64,000 nt of DNA. Source: Microbacterium oxydans. GTDB taxonomy: Bacteria > Actinomycetota > Actinomycetes > Actinomycetales > Microbacteriaceae. Of this stretch, positions 8,921 to 16,744 are shown piece after piece; position 1 is the first letter of the stretch, and every line of letters starts with the position of its first letter. A program made the position numbers and the translations under genes. The stretch lies in assembly GCF_900095745.1 (NCBI RefSeq), contig NZ_FMIR01000011.1, positions 17,391 to 81,390 of the forward strand, in the 5' to 3' direction. The notes beneath the pieces are model-generated. The model ran no database searches. It was not told the origin of the DNA and saw only the letters and a list, made by a program, of their open reading frames with translations.

Positions 8921-9109
8921 GTCGGTGTCCTTTCGCTGAGATCACGGCTTGTTCCCGCGAGTTCAGCAGCGCGACGGCTCGGTGTCTGCTCCCTTGCGCA
9001 GCGGTGACGGATGTGGTGGGGGTCGCGGTGAGGCGGCCCTCGCGCCGGTCCGCACGACGGCTGTGGATAACTTCGGACCCGCCTGGCGGATTGTTGCGAG
9101 GATGCCGGG

Positions 9110-10252
9110 GTGAGTCATCCTTCCACCCTCGTCGCCGAACGCGTGCGGATGCGTCTCCGATCCGAGGGGGTCGACCCCACCGTCGATCCGGACTCGGCCT
9201 GGCGGATCACTCACGCGGAGGTACGTCGTCATGACGACCATGCCCTGGCGCGTGGAGAGGCCCTGATCGAGGATGAGGCGGCCTGCGTCCGCGAGGTGCT
9301 GGCATCCCTCAGTGGATTCGGGGCGCTGCAGCCCCTGCTGGACGATCCTGAAGTCGAGGAGATCTGGCTGAACGGCACCGGGCATGTGCACGTGGCTCGC
9401 GAAGGCGTGGCCGAACGAACTCCGTTGCGCCTCGGTGAGATCGCGGTGCGTGACCTCGTCGAGCGGATGCTGCAGTCGACCGGACGGCGCGTCGACATCA
9501 GCCAGCCGTTCGTCGACGCGTCGCTGCCGGACGGCTCGCGTCTGCACGTTGCCATCGCCGATGTCGTGCGCGGTTCGTGGGCTGTCAACATCCGCAAGTT
9601 CCTGCCGAAGTACCGGTCGCTCGAGGCGTTGACGCTTCAGGGCATGATGCCCGCCACCATCGCGGAGACCTTGAGGGGCGCGATGCACGACGGTCGCAGT
9701 GTGATCGTCTCCGGAGCGACGCATGCCGGCAAGACGACCGTCCTCGGGGCGCTGCTGGACTCGTGCGCCGGGTCGCAGCGCATCGTGACGGTCGAGGAGA
9801 CGTTCGAGCTGGCTGTCGACGGTCCCGACCTCGTCGCGCTCCAGGGGCGTCAGGCCAGCCTGGAGGGCACCGGCGAGATCACCCTGCGCCGCCTGGTCAA
9901 GGAGGCATTGCGCATGCGACCCGATCGGTTGGTCGTCGGCGAGGTGCGCGATGCCGAGGCTCTCGATCTGGTGCTCGCACTCAACACCGGCGTTCCCGGC
10001 GCCTGTACCGTGCACGCGAACTCCGCCACGGAGGCGCTCGAGAAGCTGAGCATCCTGCCGTTGCTGGCCGGCCGCAACATCGATCGCGGATTCATCGCAC
10101 CCGCGCTCGCGGGCTCGGTCGACCTCGTGGTGCACTGCGTGCGCGACCGCGCGGGGGAGCGGCGCGTGCAGGAGATCGTCGCCCCCACGGGCGCCGTCGA
10201 AGACGGACGCATCCTCACCACCCGGATCTATCACGCCGAGGTCGCGTCGTGA
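9110..10252 (+). CDS. tadA: Tad pilus secretion ATPase TadA/CpaF
   Basis: The cytoplasmic hexameric ATPase that powers Flp-type pilus assembly. The 380 residues contain an N-terminal domain (about 1-160), Walker A at 202-209 (GATHAGKT), an Asp/His box region around VTVEETFELAV, and a Walker B-like LRMRPDRLVVGEVRDAEAL. GTG start at 9110; AGGA lies about 10 nt upstream. It begins a tightly coupled run: its TGA overlaps the tadB GTG. The septum-site-determining/TadZ-like gene that often precedes tadA in Actinobacteria is absent here. Confidence 0.92.
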   Translation: MSHPSTLVAERVRMRLRSEGVDPTVDPDSAWRITHAEVRRHDDHALARGEALIEDEAACVREVLASLSGFGALQPLLDDPEVEEIWLNGTGHVHVAREGVAERTPLRLGEIAVRDLVERMLQSTGRRVDISQPFVDASLPDGSRLHVAIADVVRGSWAVNIRKFLPKYRSLEALTLQGMMPATIAETLRGAMHDGRSVIVSGATHAGKTTVLGALLDSCAGSQRIVTVEETFELAVDGPDLVALQGRQASLEGTGEITLRRLVKEALRMRPDRLVVGEVRDAEALDLVLALNTGVPGACTVHANSATEALEKLSILPLLAGRNIDRGFIAPALAGSVDLVVHCVRDRAGERRVQEIVAPTGAVEDGRILTTRIYHAEVAS

Positions 10253-11106
10253 CGTTCCTCCTCGGGGCCGTTCTCGCGGCCGGAGTGCTCCTGTGCGCGT
10301 CGCCGTGGCTGTGGCCGCCGAGGCCGGACGCGATCCCGACGGCCCCCAGGTCGCGCCTGATCCGGCTGAACGCCGAGGCCGGGTTCGACAGTCTCTCGGC
10401 ACGAGCGCTCATCGCCGTGATCGTCGCCGCCGGGCTCATCGCCGCCTCCACGGTATGGCTGCTGACGGGGCTCCCCGTGCTGGTGCTGCTCGCCGCGTCA
10501 GCAGGAGCCACGGCACCGATCATGTTCCTGCGGGGAAGGCGGCTGCGCCTGCGACGCCTGCGTCGGCAGCTCTGGCCCGATGTGTGCGACCTTCTGATCG
10601 CGTCGATCCGCGTCGGACTCTCCCTCCCCGATGCCGTGGCGAGCCTGGCCGAGTCCGCACCCACGATGCTGCGGCCTGCGTTCGGCGTGTTCGCCAGAGA
10701 CCTGCAAGCGAGCGGTCGATTCGAGACGAGCCTCGATCGGCTGAAGTCGTCGTTGGCGGACCCGATCGGCGATCGCATCGTCGAGACCCTGCGGATGGCG
10801 CGTCAGGTCGGCGGCACCGAGCTGGTCGGGGTGCTCCGCGCGCTCTCCGCGTCCGTGCGGGCGGATGCCGCCCTGCGGGGAGAGGTCGAGGCGCGGCAGT
10901 CGTGGATTCGCGGCGCGGCCGTGCTCGGCGCGATCGCACCGTGGGTCATCCTCGCGCTGCTGGTCATGCGACCGGAAGGCGCCTCGGCGTATGGCACACC
11001 CGAAGGCGTGATCGTGATCTGCGTCGGTGCGGGGGTCTCGATCATCGCCTTCCAGATCATGGTCCGGATCGGGCGGCTCCCGGAACCTCGGCGGTGGTTC
11101 GGGTGA
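10249..11106 (+). CDS. tadB: Tad pilus inner-membrane platform protein TadB
   Basis: A type II secretion F (GspF) family membrane protein of 285 residues that pairs with TadC as the platform on which TadA acts. Hydrophobic segments lie at about 1-20, 47-85 and 220-270, with the cytosolic GspF helices between them (WPDVCDLLIASIRVGLSLPDAV). The GTG start at 10249 overlaps the tadA stop by 4 bp. The frame is open far upstream, but that part is a shadow of tadA. Confidence 0.88.
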   Translation: MTFLLGAVLAAGVLLCASPWLWPPRPDAIPTAPRSRLIRLNAEAGFDSLSARALIAVIVAAGLIAASTVWLLTGLPVLVLLAASAGATAPIMFLRGRRLRLRRLRRQLWPDVCDLLIASIRVGLSLPDAVASLAESAPTMLRPAFGVFARDLQASGRFETSLDRLKSSLADPIGDRIVETLRMARQVGGTELVGVLRALSASVRADAALRGEVEARQSWIRGAAVLGAIAPWVILALLVMRPEGASAYGTPEGVIVICVGAGVSIIAFQIMVRIGRLPEPRRWFG

Positions 11107-12041
11107 GCGGGTTCTCTGCGCTCGCCTGTGCCGTGCTCGTCGGTGGGGGCTTCGCCACCGGGGTACTGAGCATCCTCTCCGGCCTCCCGCGCTGGAGGGC
11201 CGCTTCACTGACCGTGCGGATCGGTCCCTACGTTCGAGACGTGGTTCCGGATGAGGACCTTCCGCGGGGGGTCCTCCCGCTCGCGGGCACCCTGCCCGCG
11301 AGCGCCCGAACGTTGTGGGGCGGGCTGCGGGAAGCCTTCGAGCGCATGCTCGGAGGCGGAGAGTCACTTCGGCAGCGGCTCTCCCAGGCCGGTGTTTCGA
11401 TGGAGCCGGCGACGTTTCGCGGTAGGCAGTTGGGCTGGGCGCTCGCCGGCATCGGTGCGGGCGCCGTCGTCTTGATCGTGCTCGCCCTCACCGGACGACT
11501 GTCCGTCCCCACGGGTGTCATGCCATTGCTGTGCGGCGCGGCCGCCGCGGCCGCGTACGACCTGCAGCTGTCGGCGCGGGCCAAAGCGCGCCGTGCCCGC
11601 CTCACCGATGAGCTTCCGACGACTCTGGAGTTCCTGGCCCTGTGCCTTTCGGCCGGCGAGGGCTTCCTCGATGCCCTGCGCCGTGTGGCCGCTGTCGGCT
11701 CCGGCGAGCTGACCGGTGAGCTCCGCAGGGTCGTGCTCGCGGTCGGCACCGGGTCGCCGCTGTCCGATGCACTGACCGAGATGGCGAGACGCCTCGACCT
11801 GGCCGTGCTGTCGCGCGCCGTCGATCAGGTGATCGCCGCCCTCGAGCACGGTGCGCCACTCGCCGCGGTGTTGCATGCGCAGGCAGGAGACGCGCGGGAA
11901 GACGCGAAACGCACGCTGATCGAGCAGGCGGGACGCAAGGAGATCCTGATGCTGCTGCCGCTCGTCTTCCTCATCCTCCCGTTGTCGGTGTTGTTCGCCG
12001 TCTACCCGGGACTCTTCATCCTCCGACTCGGTATCGGCTGA
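11103..12041 (+). CDS. tadC: Tad pilus inner-membrane platform protein TadC
   Basis: Second GspF-family protein, 312 residues. It has an N-terminal membrane anchor, two central membrane helices (about residues 115-155) and a C-terminal helix pair ending IEQAGRKEILMLLPLVFLILPLSVLFAVYPGLFIL, reported here only as a motif region near residues 275-312. The GspF cytosolic domain contains LPTTLEFLALCLSAGEGFL. GTG start at 11103 overlaps the tadB stop by 4 bp. Its neighbours fix its role as the TadB partner. Confidence 0.88.
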   Translation: MSGFSALACAVLVGGGFATGVLSILSGLPRWRAASLTVRIGPYVRDVVPDEDLPRGVLPLAGTLPASARTLWGGLREAFERMLGGGESLRQRLSQAGVSMEPATFRGRQLGWALAGIGAGAVVLIVLALTGRLSVPTGVMPLLCGAAAAAAYDLQLSARAKARRARLTDELPTTLEFLALCLSAGEGFLDALRRVAAVGSGELTGELRRVVLAVGTGSPLSDALTEMARRLDLAVLSRAVDQVIAALEHGAPLAAVLHAQAGDAREDAKRTLIEQAGRKEILMLLPLVFLILPLSVLFAVYPGLFILRLGIG

Positions 12042-12061
12042 CCACCAACGAAAGGACCACC

Positions 12062-12274
12062 ATGACTGCACGAACCCGTGCCCGCCGGCTACTCCCGTGG
12101 AGCGGCACTGCGACCCGATTCCGTGCGTTCGCTGACGACGAAGCGGGCGACGTGCCGGGCTGGGTGCTCGTCACGTTGATGACTGCGGGATTGGTGGTGC
12201 TCATCTGGGCCGTCGCTGGTCCCGCGCTGACTTCACTGTTCGAGCAGGCGATCCAGCGGGTCTCGGGACTCTGA
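12062..12274 (+). CDS. Small Flp-pilin-like membrane protein
   Basis: A 70-residue protein with a basic N-terminus (1-20), an acidic stretch DDEAGD (28-33) and one hydrophobic helix (about 37-57). That is the layout of actinobacterial pilin-like proteins encoded right after tadC. The usual Flp motif with Glu and Tyr after the cleavage site is not obvious: GDVPGWVLV replaces it. Calling it the major pilin is therefore inference from position. Shine-Dalgarno AAAGGA precedes the ATG at 12062. Confidence 0.65.
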   Translation: MTARTRARRLLPWSGTATRFRAFADDEAGDVPGWVLVTLMTAGLVVLIWAVAGPALTSLFEQAIQRVSGL

Positions 12275-12275
12275 G

Positions 12276-12677
12276 ATGAACGGCCGACGTCGTTTGGCGG
12301 ATGACCGCGGCTCCAGCCCGGTGGAGTTCGTGCTGGTGGGTACCCTCCTCACGGCGCTCACCCTCGCTGTGCTGCAGCTCGCGTTCGCGGTGTACGTACG
12401 CAACGTGGTGCACGACGCTGCCGTCGAAGGCGCGTATCACGCGGCCCTCGCCGATACGACTCCGGAAGAAGGCGTCGAACTCACCCGCGACGTGATCTCG
12501 CGTGCCGTCGGCGCGACCTATGCCGAGGACATCAGAGTCGGGGTCTCCGGCGCTCCACCGTACGAGACGGTCGATATTCGCGTCCGCACGACGTTTCCGC
12601 TGCTCGGACTGATCGGTCTTCCCCTTGCGATGGAGGTGGAGGCTCATGCACCCGCTGAGACTTTCGGGGAGAGATGA
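12276..12677 (+). CDS. TadE family pseudopilin
   Basis: A 133-residue protein with the TadE signature: a charged N-terminus, DRGSSPVEFVLVG with the conserved Glu, then one hydrophobic helix (about 21-43) and an extracellular domain. TadE-type proteins are minor pilins processed by the prepilin peptidase. It follows the pilin-like gene with one base between them. Its last 32 bp overlap the start of the next TadE-like gene in another frame. Confidence 0.85.
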   Translation: MNGRRRLADDRGSSPVEFVLVGTLLTALTLAVLQLAFAVYVRNVVHDAAVEGAYHAALADTTPEEGVELTRDVISRAVGATYAEDIRVGVSGAPPYETVDIRVRTTFPLLGLIGLPLAMEVEAHAPAETFGER

Positions 12678-13101
12678 CGAGGGATCGGCCGCTCTCGAGT
12701 TCATCACGGTCGGGGTGATCCTCCTGGTCCCGCTGATCTATCTCGTGATCGCTCTCGGTGCGATCCAGGAGCAGACCTTCGGAGCGGAAGCGGCAGCACG
12801 TCATATCGCCCGCGTGATCGCACGGGCGCCGGACGCAGAGACGGCGGCGGAGCGGAGCGATGCCGTGCTTGCGGGGATCGTCGGCGAGTACGGCCTCGAT
12901 GAGGATGCGGTGGACCTGACTCTCGCCTGCATGCCGCGGTCCGTCGAGTGTCCGTCGGCCGGGGCGACGGTGGTCGTGACCGTCGCCACGCGCGTGCGGC
13001 TGCCCCTGGTGCCGGAGGTGCTCGGACTCGACCGGTCGACGGCCGTCCCGGTGCAGGCCGAAGCGGTGCAGAAGGTGTCGCGGCTGTGGGGTGCGCAATG
13101 A
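12646..13101 (+). CDS. TadE-like pilus assembly protein
   Basis: A 151-residue protein with DDEGSAALEFITVGVILLVPLIYLV near its N-terminus (about 9-33), i.e. a TadE/TadG-like N-terminal helix with the conserved Glu. The ATG at 12646 is preceded by a strong GGAGGTGGAGG ribosome site inside the end of the previous gene; an upstream in-frame start at 12625 would place coding sequence over that site. Two cysteines (ACMPRSVEC) may form an extracellular disulfide. Its TGA overlaps the next ATG. Confidence 0.82.
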   Translation: MHPLRLSGRDDEGSAALEFITVGVILLVPLIYLVIALGAIQEQTFGAEAAARHIARVIARAPDAETAAERSDAVLAGIVGEYGLDEDAVDLTLACMPRSVECPSAGATVVVTVATRVRLPLVPEVLGLDRSTAVPVQAEAVQKVSRLWGAQ

Positions 13102-13556
13102 CGGGGCGACGCAGGATGTCAGAGCAGATCCGAACAACGAGTGGCCCTGCGGAGGGGCAGGATGAGGGGAGCGTGCTGCTCCTCACCCTCGGCTACGTGC
13201 TGCTCGCGCTGGCCGTGATCTTCGCCTGCGTCTGCGCCACCGATCTCTACATCGCCCAGAAGCGGTTGGATGCCCTGGCCGATTCCGCTGCGCTCGCCGG
13301 AGCGGACGGCTTCACACTGGTCGTGCGCGACGGCAGCGTGCGGGCCGAGCTGACGGATGCCGGTGTCGCGGAACAGGCCGATGCTCTGGTGGCCGCACTG
13401 CCCGGGGAGGCATCGATCATCACGGCAGGAACGCCCGATGGCGTCACGGCGCGCGTCACCGTCGCCGCGGAGTGGGATCCGCCGTTGGTGTCGGTCTTCG
13501 TGCCCGACGGCGTCCCTCTCGGGTCGACGGCCACGAGCCGCACTGCTCTACGGTGA
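13098..13556 (+). CDS. TadG-like (Rv3654c-type) Flp pilus-associated protein
   Basis: A 152-residue protein. After a polar N-terminus, DEGSVLLLTLGYVLLALAV (about 25-43) is the membrane helix. Then come ATDLYIAQKRLDALADSAALAGADG, the classic TadG/Rv3654c segment, and a domain ending VPDGVPLGSTATSRTALR. Start ATG 13098 overlaps the previous stop by 4 bp. The last roughly 23 codons recur in degenerate form at 14911-14984 and more weakly at 16693-16713, bracketing two accessory gene modules. Confidence 0.85.
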   Translation: MTGRRRMSEQIRTTSGPAEGQDEGSVLLLTLGYVLLALAVIFACVCATDLYIAQKRLDALADSAALAGADGFTLVVRDGSVRAELTDAGVAEQADALVAALPGEASIITAGTPDGVTARVTVAAEWDPPLVSVFVPDGVPLGSTATSRTALR

Positions 13557-13600
13557 TGGGATTCTCGGCTCCCGGGCGAGGCAGAGCCACGTGATGAGTC
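13523..13600 (+). repeat. tadG-end repeat, copy 1 (intact gene end)
   Basis: The 3' end of the tadG-like gene plus its downstream flank. The 21-bp core at 13523-13543 (GTCGACGGCCACGAGCCGCAC) has related copies at 14955-14975 and 16693-16713. Downstream, GGATTCTCGGCTC and CCCGGGCGAGGCAG also have counterparts after the other copies. Confidence 0.6.
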
Positions 13601-13635
13601 GACCTGGCCGTCGGAGAACGTTTGTAACCGTCTTA

Positions 13636-13662
13636 GTCAACAGCTCGTCAACAGCTAGTTGA
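13636..13662. repeat. 10-bp direct repeat with inverted arm
   Basis: GTCAACAGCT occurs at 13636-13645 and 13647-13656, and TCAAC/GTTGA form an inverted pair at 13648-13662. It sits at the left edge of the accessory stretch and runs into the stop codon of the 399-residue gene. Confidence 0.6.
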
Positions 13663-14854
13663 TTCCGATAAAGGATCCGATCAGGTGCGAGATTCGAAAC
13701 GGCGGCGTCGCGTACAGCGCCACGACGATGGTGCCAGTGACGATGAAGCCCGCGGCGATCGCCGGATATGTCCCCTCCTTCTTTCGCCTCACAGCTCTGG
13801 CCAGTCCGCTCAGGGCAGCAAGAAGACCCATACCGATCACAGCCAGTGAGATTTGAGCCATGACCCCCACGCGATGCCGAAACGCGGGCCTTTCGATGAC
13901 GGCCGTTATATCTACGCGTTCACGATTGAAGGAACTTGTGCCCGATGCGGCGATGGGGATCATCTCGACGCCATCTCCGTATGCTGCGACGATCTCTTCG
14001 CCGCCCATGACGTCTGCTGCAAGAACGACGTCCACACCGATCTTCGTCACGTCCTTGCCGCCGTTTGATGGAACGAGAGCAGTGCTTCCGACGAAGTAGG
14101 ACTCAACCGATCGTTGCCCGGCTTCCGCGAACATTTGAGGCATGGCCCCGTCGTAGCTGACCTGCATCACCTCGCGCGCGAGAGACTGTTGCGATACAAG
14201 CTTGGGTTCCCAGACGACCGCGTAAACTGCGTCCACCACAGCGACTCCATTGAGAGTCGAGTTGGGTTCCAGATCGAGGAGGAACTGGGTAAGTCCGGTT
14301 GACATCACGCCGGATTCGACGGCGGGATAGAGCTGTTGTGTATCGCTGGTTTGTGGGCACTCGAAGATGACGTCGAGGTCGTCTCGCGGTGCGCGAGCGT
14401 TCGCGGGCGCATAGAGCGAAAGCGCGGTGAGCCCGTCGGGGGCATAGTCCCGAAGGGAAACGTACACGCACGCCAGCCAGAGGTCATCCCTCCCCGACAC
14501 CGGTTGTACCCGGAGGCCGACCGGTGCTGCGCCGATGGGCGCCAGCCTTTCAGTCGGAGTCTCAACGCTGAGGCCGAACGAGAACATTTCGCTGACGCCC
14601 TCAGTAGCGCTCGCTTGTCTCGTATCGCGGGGGTCAATCGTCACAGAGCCCTGTTCCAACGCGTTGTACTCTCGCAGCCCTGTCACACCATCAGAGAGGA
14701 GGAGGAACACTACAGCGGCCCATCCCACAATCGACAGCGTGTGGCGCACCCGCCCCCGTCGTTCACCGGTGGGAGGACGTCGAGGCGCATCGATACTCAG
14801 GAGCGCGAGGGCAATCGCCGGGATGAGGACGACCGCCGCGAGCAGCCACTCCAT
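13655..14854 (-). CDS. Unknown membrane protein with large extracytoplasmic domain
   Basis: A 399-residue protein I cannot assign to a family with confidence. Predicted topology: TM1 at about 3-20, TM2 at about 39-57, a 270-residue outer domain with few cysteines, then TM3 (about 330-352) and TM4 (about 362-382). The outer domain contains a conserved-looking DLWLACVYVSLRDYAPDGL and later WEPKL. ATG at 14854 with GGAGG seven bases upstream. Sampled G+C is about 57-60% (34 and 36 of 60 in two blocks) against about 73% in tadA. That, and the flanking tadG-end repeats, suggest acquisition. It converges on the tad operon. Confidence 0.75.
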   Translation of the reverse strand: MEWLLAAVVLIPAIALALLSIDAPRRPPTGERRGRVRHTLSIVGWAAVVFLLLSDGVTGLREYNALEQGSVTIDPRDTRQASATEGVSEMFSFGLSVETPTERLAPIGAAPVGLRVQPVSGRDDLWLACVYVSLRDYAPDGLTALSLYAPANARAPRDDLDVIFECPQTSDTQQLYPAVESGVMSTGLTQFLLDLEPNSTLNGVAVVDAVYAVVWEPKLVSQQSLAREVMQVSYDGAMPQMFAEAGQRSVESYFVGSTALVPSNGGKDVTKIGVDVVLAADVMGGEEIVAAYGDGVEMIPIAASGTSSFNRERVDITAVIERPAFRHRVGVMAQISLAVIGMGLLAALSGLARAVRRKKEGTYPAIAAGFIVTGTIVVALYATPPFRISHLIGSFIGIN

Positions 14855-14910
14855 AACGTGCCTCCAGTGGTGCGCGGGGGAGCGTATCGACGATCCATAC
14901 GTGTCGAGAA

Positions 14911-14984
14911 TACCCGTCGGTGTCCGTGTTCATGCCCGACGGCGTTCCACTGGAGTCGACCGCCACCAGCCGCACGGCGCTGCG
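14911..14984 (+). pseudogene. Remnant of a tadG-like 3' end (copy 2)
   Basis: In one frame this reads SVFMPDGVPLESTATSRTAL, nearly the C-terminus of the intact tadG-like protein at 13098-13556 (SVFVPDGVPLGSTATSRTAL; 18 of 20 residues the same). Homology starts abruptly near 14911, no upstream gene body exists, and one base is missing before the stop, so the TGA is out of frame. DNA differs at many third positions, so this is not a recent duplication. It lies between the 399-residue gene and the MFS gene. Confidence 0.75.
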
Positions 14985-15068
14985 TGATGGGACCCCCGGG
15001 CTCGCAGATCTAGACGACCACGCCGGAGCATTCGTTCGTTCGGAGTCCCGGCTCACGGCGACGTCCGT

Positions 15069-16247
15069 CTATCTGCGTCCGGCGGGCTGCCGTGCTGTGT
15101 CTCTCCTGCGGATCGTGCGGCTGACTCCGACCGTCAGCAGTGCGAGCAGCACTGCGCACACGCCGACGAAGACGAGCGACCGAGTTCCGGCGATGGCGAT
15201 CTGAAGCGCGCCCAGCGCCGAGCCGAGAGTGATGCCGATGTTGGATGAGGACACGAAGAGGCTGTTGCCGAAAGTTGGCGCGTCCGTGGACTCGCGGGCG
15301 ATGAGCGACTGGCCGAGCAAGAGCCCGCCAGAGTGGAGAAGGCTCCACGGAATCACGAGAAGCGACATGGCCCAAGCGGACGGCGCCACCGCATACATCA
15401 CGAGATACAGCAGCAGATAGCCGCCCAGGAACCACAGCAGAGTCGCGAGCAGGCCGCGCTTGATCAGTTGCGCGAAGGCGAGGTTGCCCGCGACCATGAC
15501 GAGACCGAAGAGCATGAGCAGTGCGCCGATGGTGAGCGAGGAGATGCCGCTCACACCGCCCAGATAGTCGGCGAAGTAGCTGTAGGTGGAGAACATGGCC
15601 GCGAACACGAGCGTAACGACAGTCAGCTGAAGCCAGAGCTGCGGGCGACGCAGGATCTGCACCTGCCTTCCGTAGCTCAAGTGTTGCTCGGACGGCATCG
15701 TCGGCACCCAGAGAGCGATTCCGATGAAAGCGAGCACATTCACCAGGGCGGCGATGCAGAACGCGACCGGCACCGAGGCGCTGCTGGCCAGGAATGCCAT
15801 GGCCGGAACCCCGAAAGCAAAGCCGACGGTGACTCCGGTGAACACGCGAGCGGCCGCGCCCGCCTCCTTGCCCGGTTGCGCCAGCGCGGTCGCGGCGGTG
15901 AGGGCCACCGCGAAGTAGATGGGATGCAGGAGCGCCGGAACGATGCGGAACACGACAAGTACCGGGAAGCTCTCGGAGAACGCGTAGACGATGTTCGCGA
16001 GAGCGAAAATCGCCATGGTGAGCAGGAGGACGGTTTTGCGATTGAAGCGAGATGCCGCGAGCACGCCGAAGGGCCCGCTCACTGCGACGACCAGAGCGAA
16101 GACACTCACGAGCAGGCCGGCCTGCGAAATGGACACGTCTGCCCGGTCGGCCAGCTCCGGAAGCACGCCGACGATCCCGATCTCGGTGGTGATAATGCTG
16201 AAGACGCCAAGCGCGAGCATGGCGCTGGCCAGAAAACCGTGTCTCAT
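15069..16247 (-). CDS. MFS drug/sugar efflux transporter (DHA1 type)
   Basis: A 392-residue transporter with 12 predicted membrane helices. The N-terminal LALGVFSIITTEIGIVGVLPELA and the motif A region GPFGVLAASRFNRKTVLL resemble the AraJ/YdhP-type DHA1 subfamily, which exports drugs, arabinose or arsenite-like compounds; the substrate is unknown. The ATG at 16247 has GGAG five bases upstream. It lies directly after the ArsR-type regulator on the same strand, separated by 71 bp including an A+T-rich patch, so the pair is likely one self-regulated unit. Lower G+C than the core genes. Confidence 0.87.
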   Translation of the reverse strand: MRHGFLASAMLALGVFSIITTEIGIVGVLPELADRADVSISQAGLLVSVFALVVAVSGPFGVLAASRFNRKTVLLLTMAIFALANIVYAFSESFPVLVVFRIVPALLHPIYFAVALTAATALAQPGKEAGAAARVFTGVTVGFAFGVPAMAFLASSASVPVAFCIAALVNVLAFIGIALWVPTMPSEQHLSYGRQVQILRRPQLWLQLTVVTLVFAAMFSTYSYFADYLGGVSGISSLTIGALLMLFGLVMVAGNLAFAQLIKRGLLATLLWFLGGYLLLYLVMYAVAPSAWAMSLLVIPWSLLHSGGLLLGQSLIARESTDAPTFGNSLFVSSSNIGITLGSALGALQIAIAGTRSLVFVGVCAVLLALLTVGVSRTIRRRDTARQPAGRR

Positions 16248-16318
16248 AAATCTCCATATTTAGATAATTAGATACGTCGCGCCGGAGGTTTCCTGCTCCT
16301 TGGTGACTGGGGATGAGG

Positions 16319-16624
16319 TTAGAGGGACCGACCGATGCGGTCGGCGATGGTGCGGATCGCATCCTCATCGCGCCGGTAGTAGGTCCAGCGCCCCTCGCGG
16401 TACGAGGTCAGGAGGCCGGCGGACTGAAGAGATTTCAAGTACGTCGAGGCCACAGACTGCGAGATTTTGGTCGCCTTCTGAATGTCTTGAACGCACACAC
16501 CATCCTCGATGCTCAGACCCAAGCCTCGATACTGCTTGTCGTCGAAGTGGGCGTGGGGCTCCCGGAGGAGATCGAGGATGAGGCGTCGCGTGTCGTTGGC
16601 AAGAGCTCGGTACACGACCCCCAA
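16319..16624 (-). CDS. ArsR-type winged-helix transcriptional regulator
   Basis: A small winged-helix regulator, 101 residues from the chosen start. VYRALANDTRRLILDLL and the recognition-helix region IQKATKISQSVASTYLKSLQSAGLLTSYREGRWTYY are typical of ArsR/SmtB-type repressors. I chose the TTG at 16624 because GGAGAA lies exactly 6 nt upstream; a GTG at 16654 is in frame but has no ribosome site and falls inside an inverted repeat that is probably the operator. One Cys (VCVQ) is not enough to claim a metal site. It most likely represses itself and the MFS gene. Confidence 0.8.
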   Translation of the reverse strand: MGVVYRALANDTRRLILDLLREPHAHFDDKQYRGLGLSIEDGVCVQDIQKATKISQSVASTYLKSLQSAGLLTSYREGRWTYYRRDEDAIRTIADRIGRSL

Positions 16625-16651
16625 TGAGACTTCTCCCGCATGTGTGCCATT

Positions 16652-16677
16652 CACATATCGAGAATAACAGATATGTG
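16652..16677. promoter_or_regulatory. Inverted-repeat operator upstream of arsR-MFS
   Basis: CACATAT (16652-16658) and ATATGTG (16671-16677) are exact inverted arms with a 12-nt A+T-rich spacer. The spacing (26 bp overall) and position just upstream of the regulator suit an ArsR-family dimer. Confidence 0.6.
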
Positions 16678-16692
16678 TCGCGAATCGCGCCG

Positions 16693-16735
16693 GTCGATGG
16701 CCACCAGCTGCACGTCGCGGCGCTGGAGCGACAGG
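16693..16735 (+). repeat. tadG-end repeat, copy 3 (weak)
   Basis: GTCGATGGCCACCAGCTGCAC (16693-16713) matches the tadG-end core at 18 of 21 bases against copy 1. GGATCTTCGGTTC further on resembles GGATTCTCGGCTC after copy 1. It marks the right boundary of the accessory stretch, next to the 3' end of the NUDIX gene. Each match alone is modest. Confidence 0.4.
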
Positions 16736-16744
16736 ATCTTCGGT

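Noticed and set aside
14920..15204. A 94-codon open frame starting with the tadG-like tail.
   Set aside because: Only the first roughly 22 codons resemble a protein; the rest is antisense to the MFS gene end, so it is a remnant rather than a gene.
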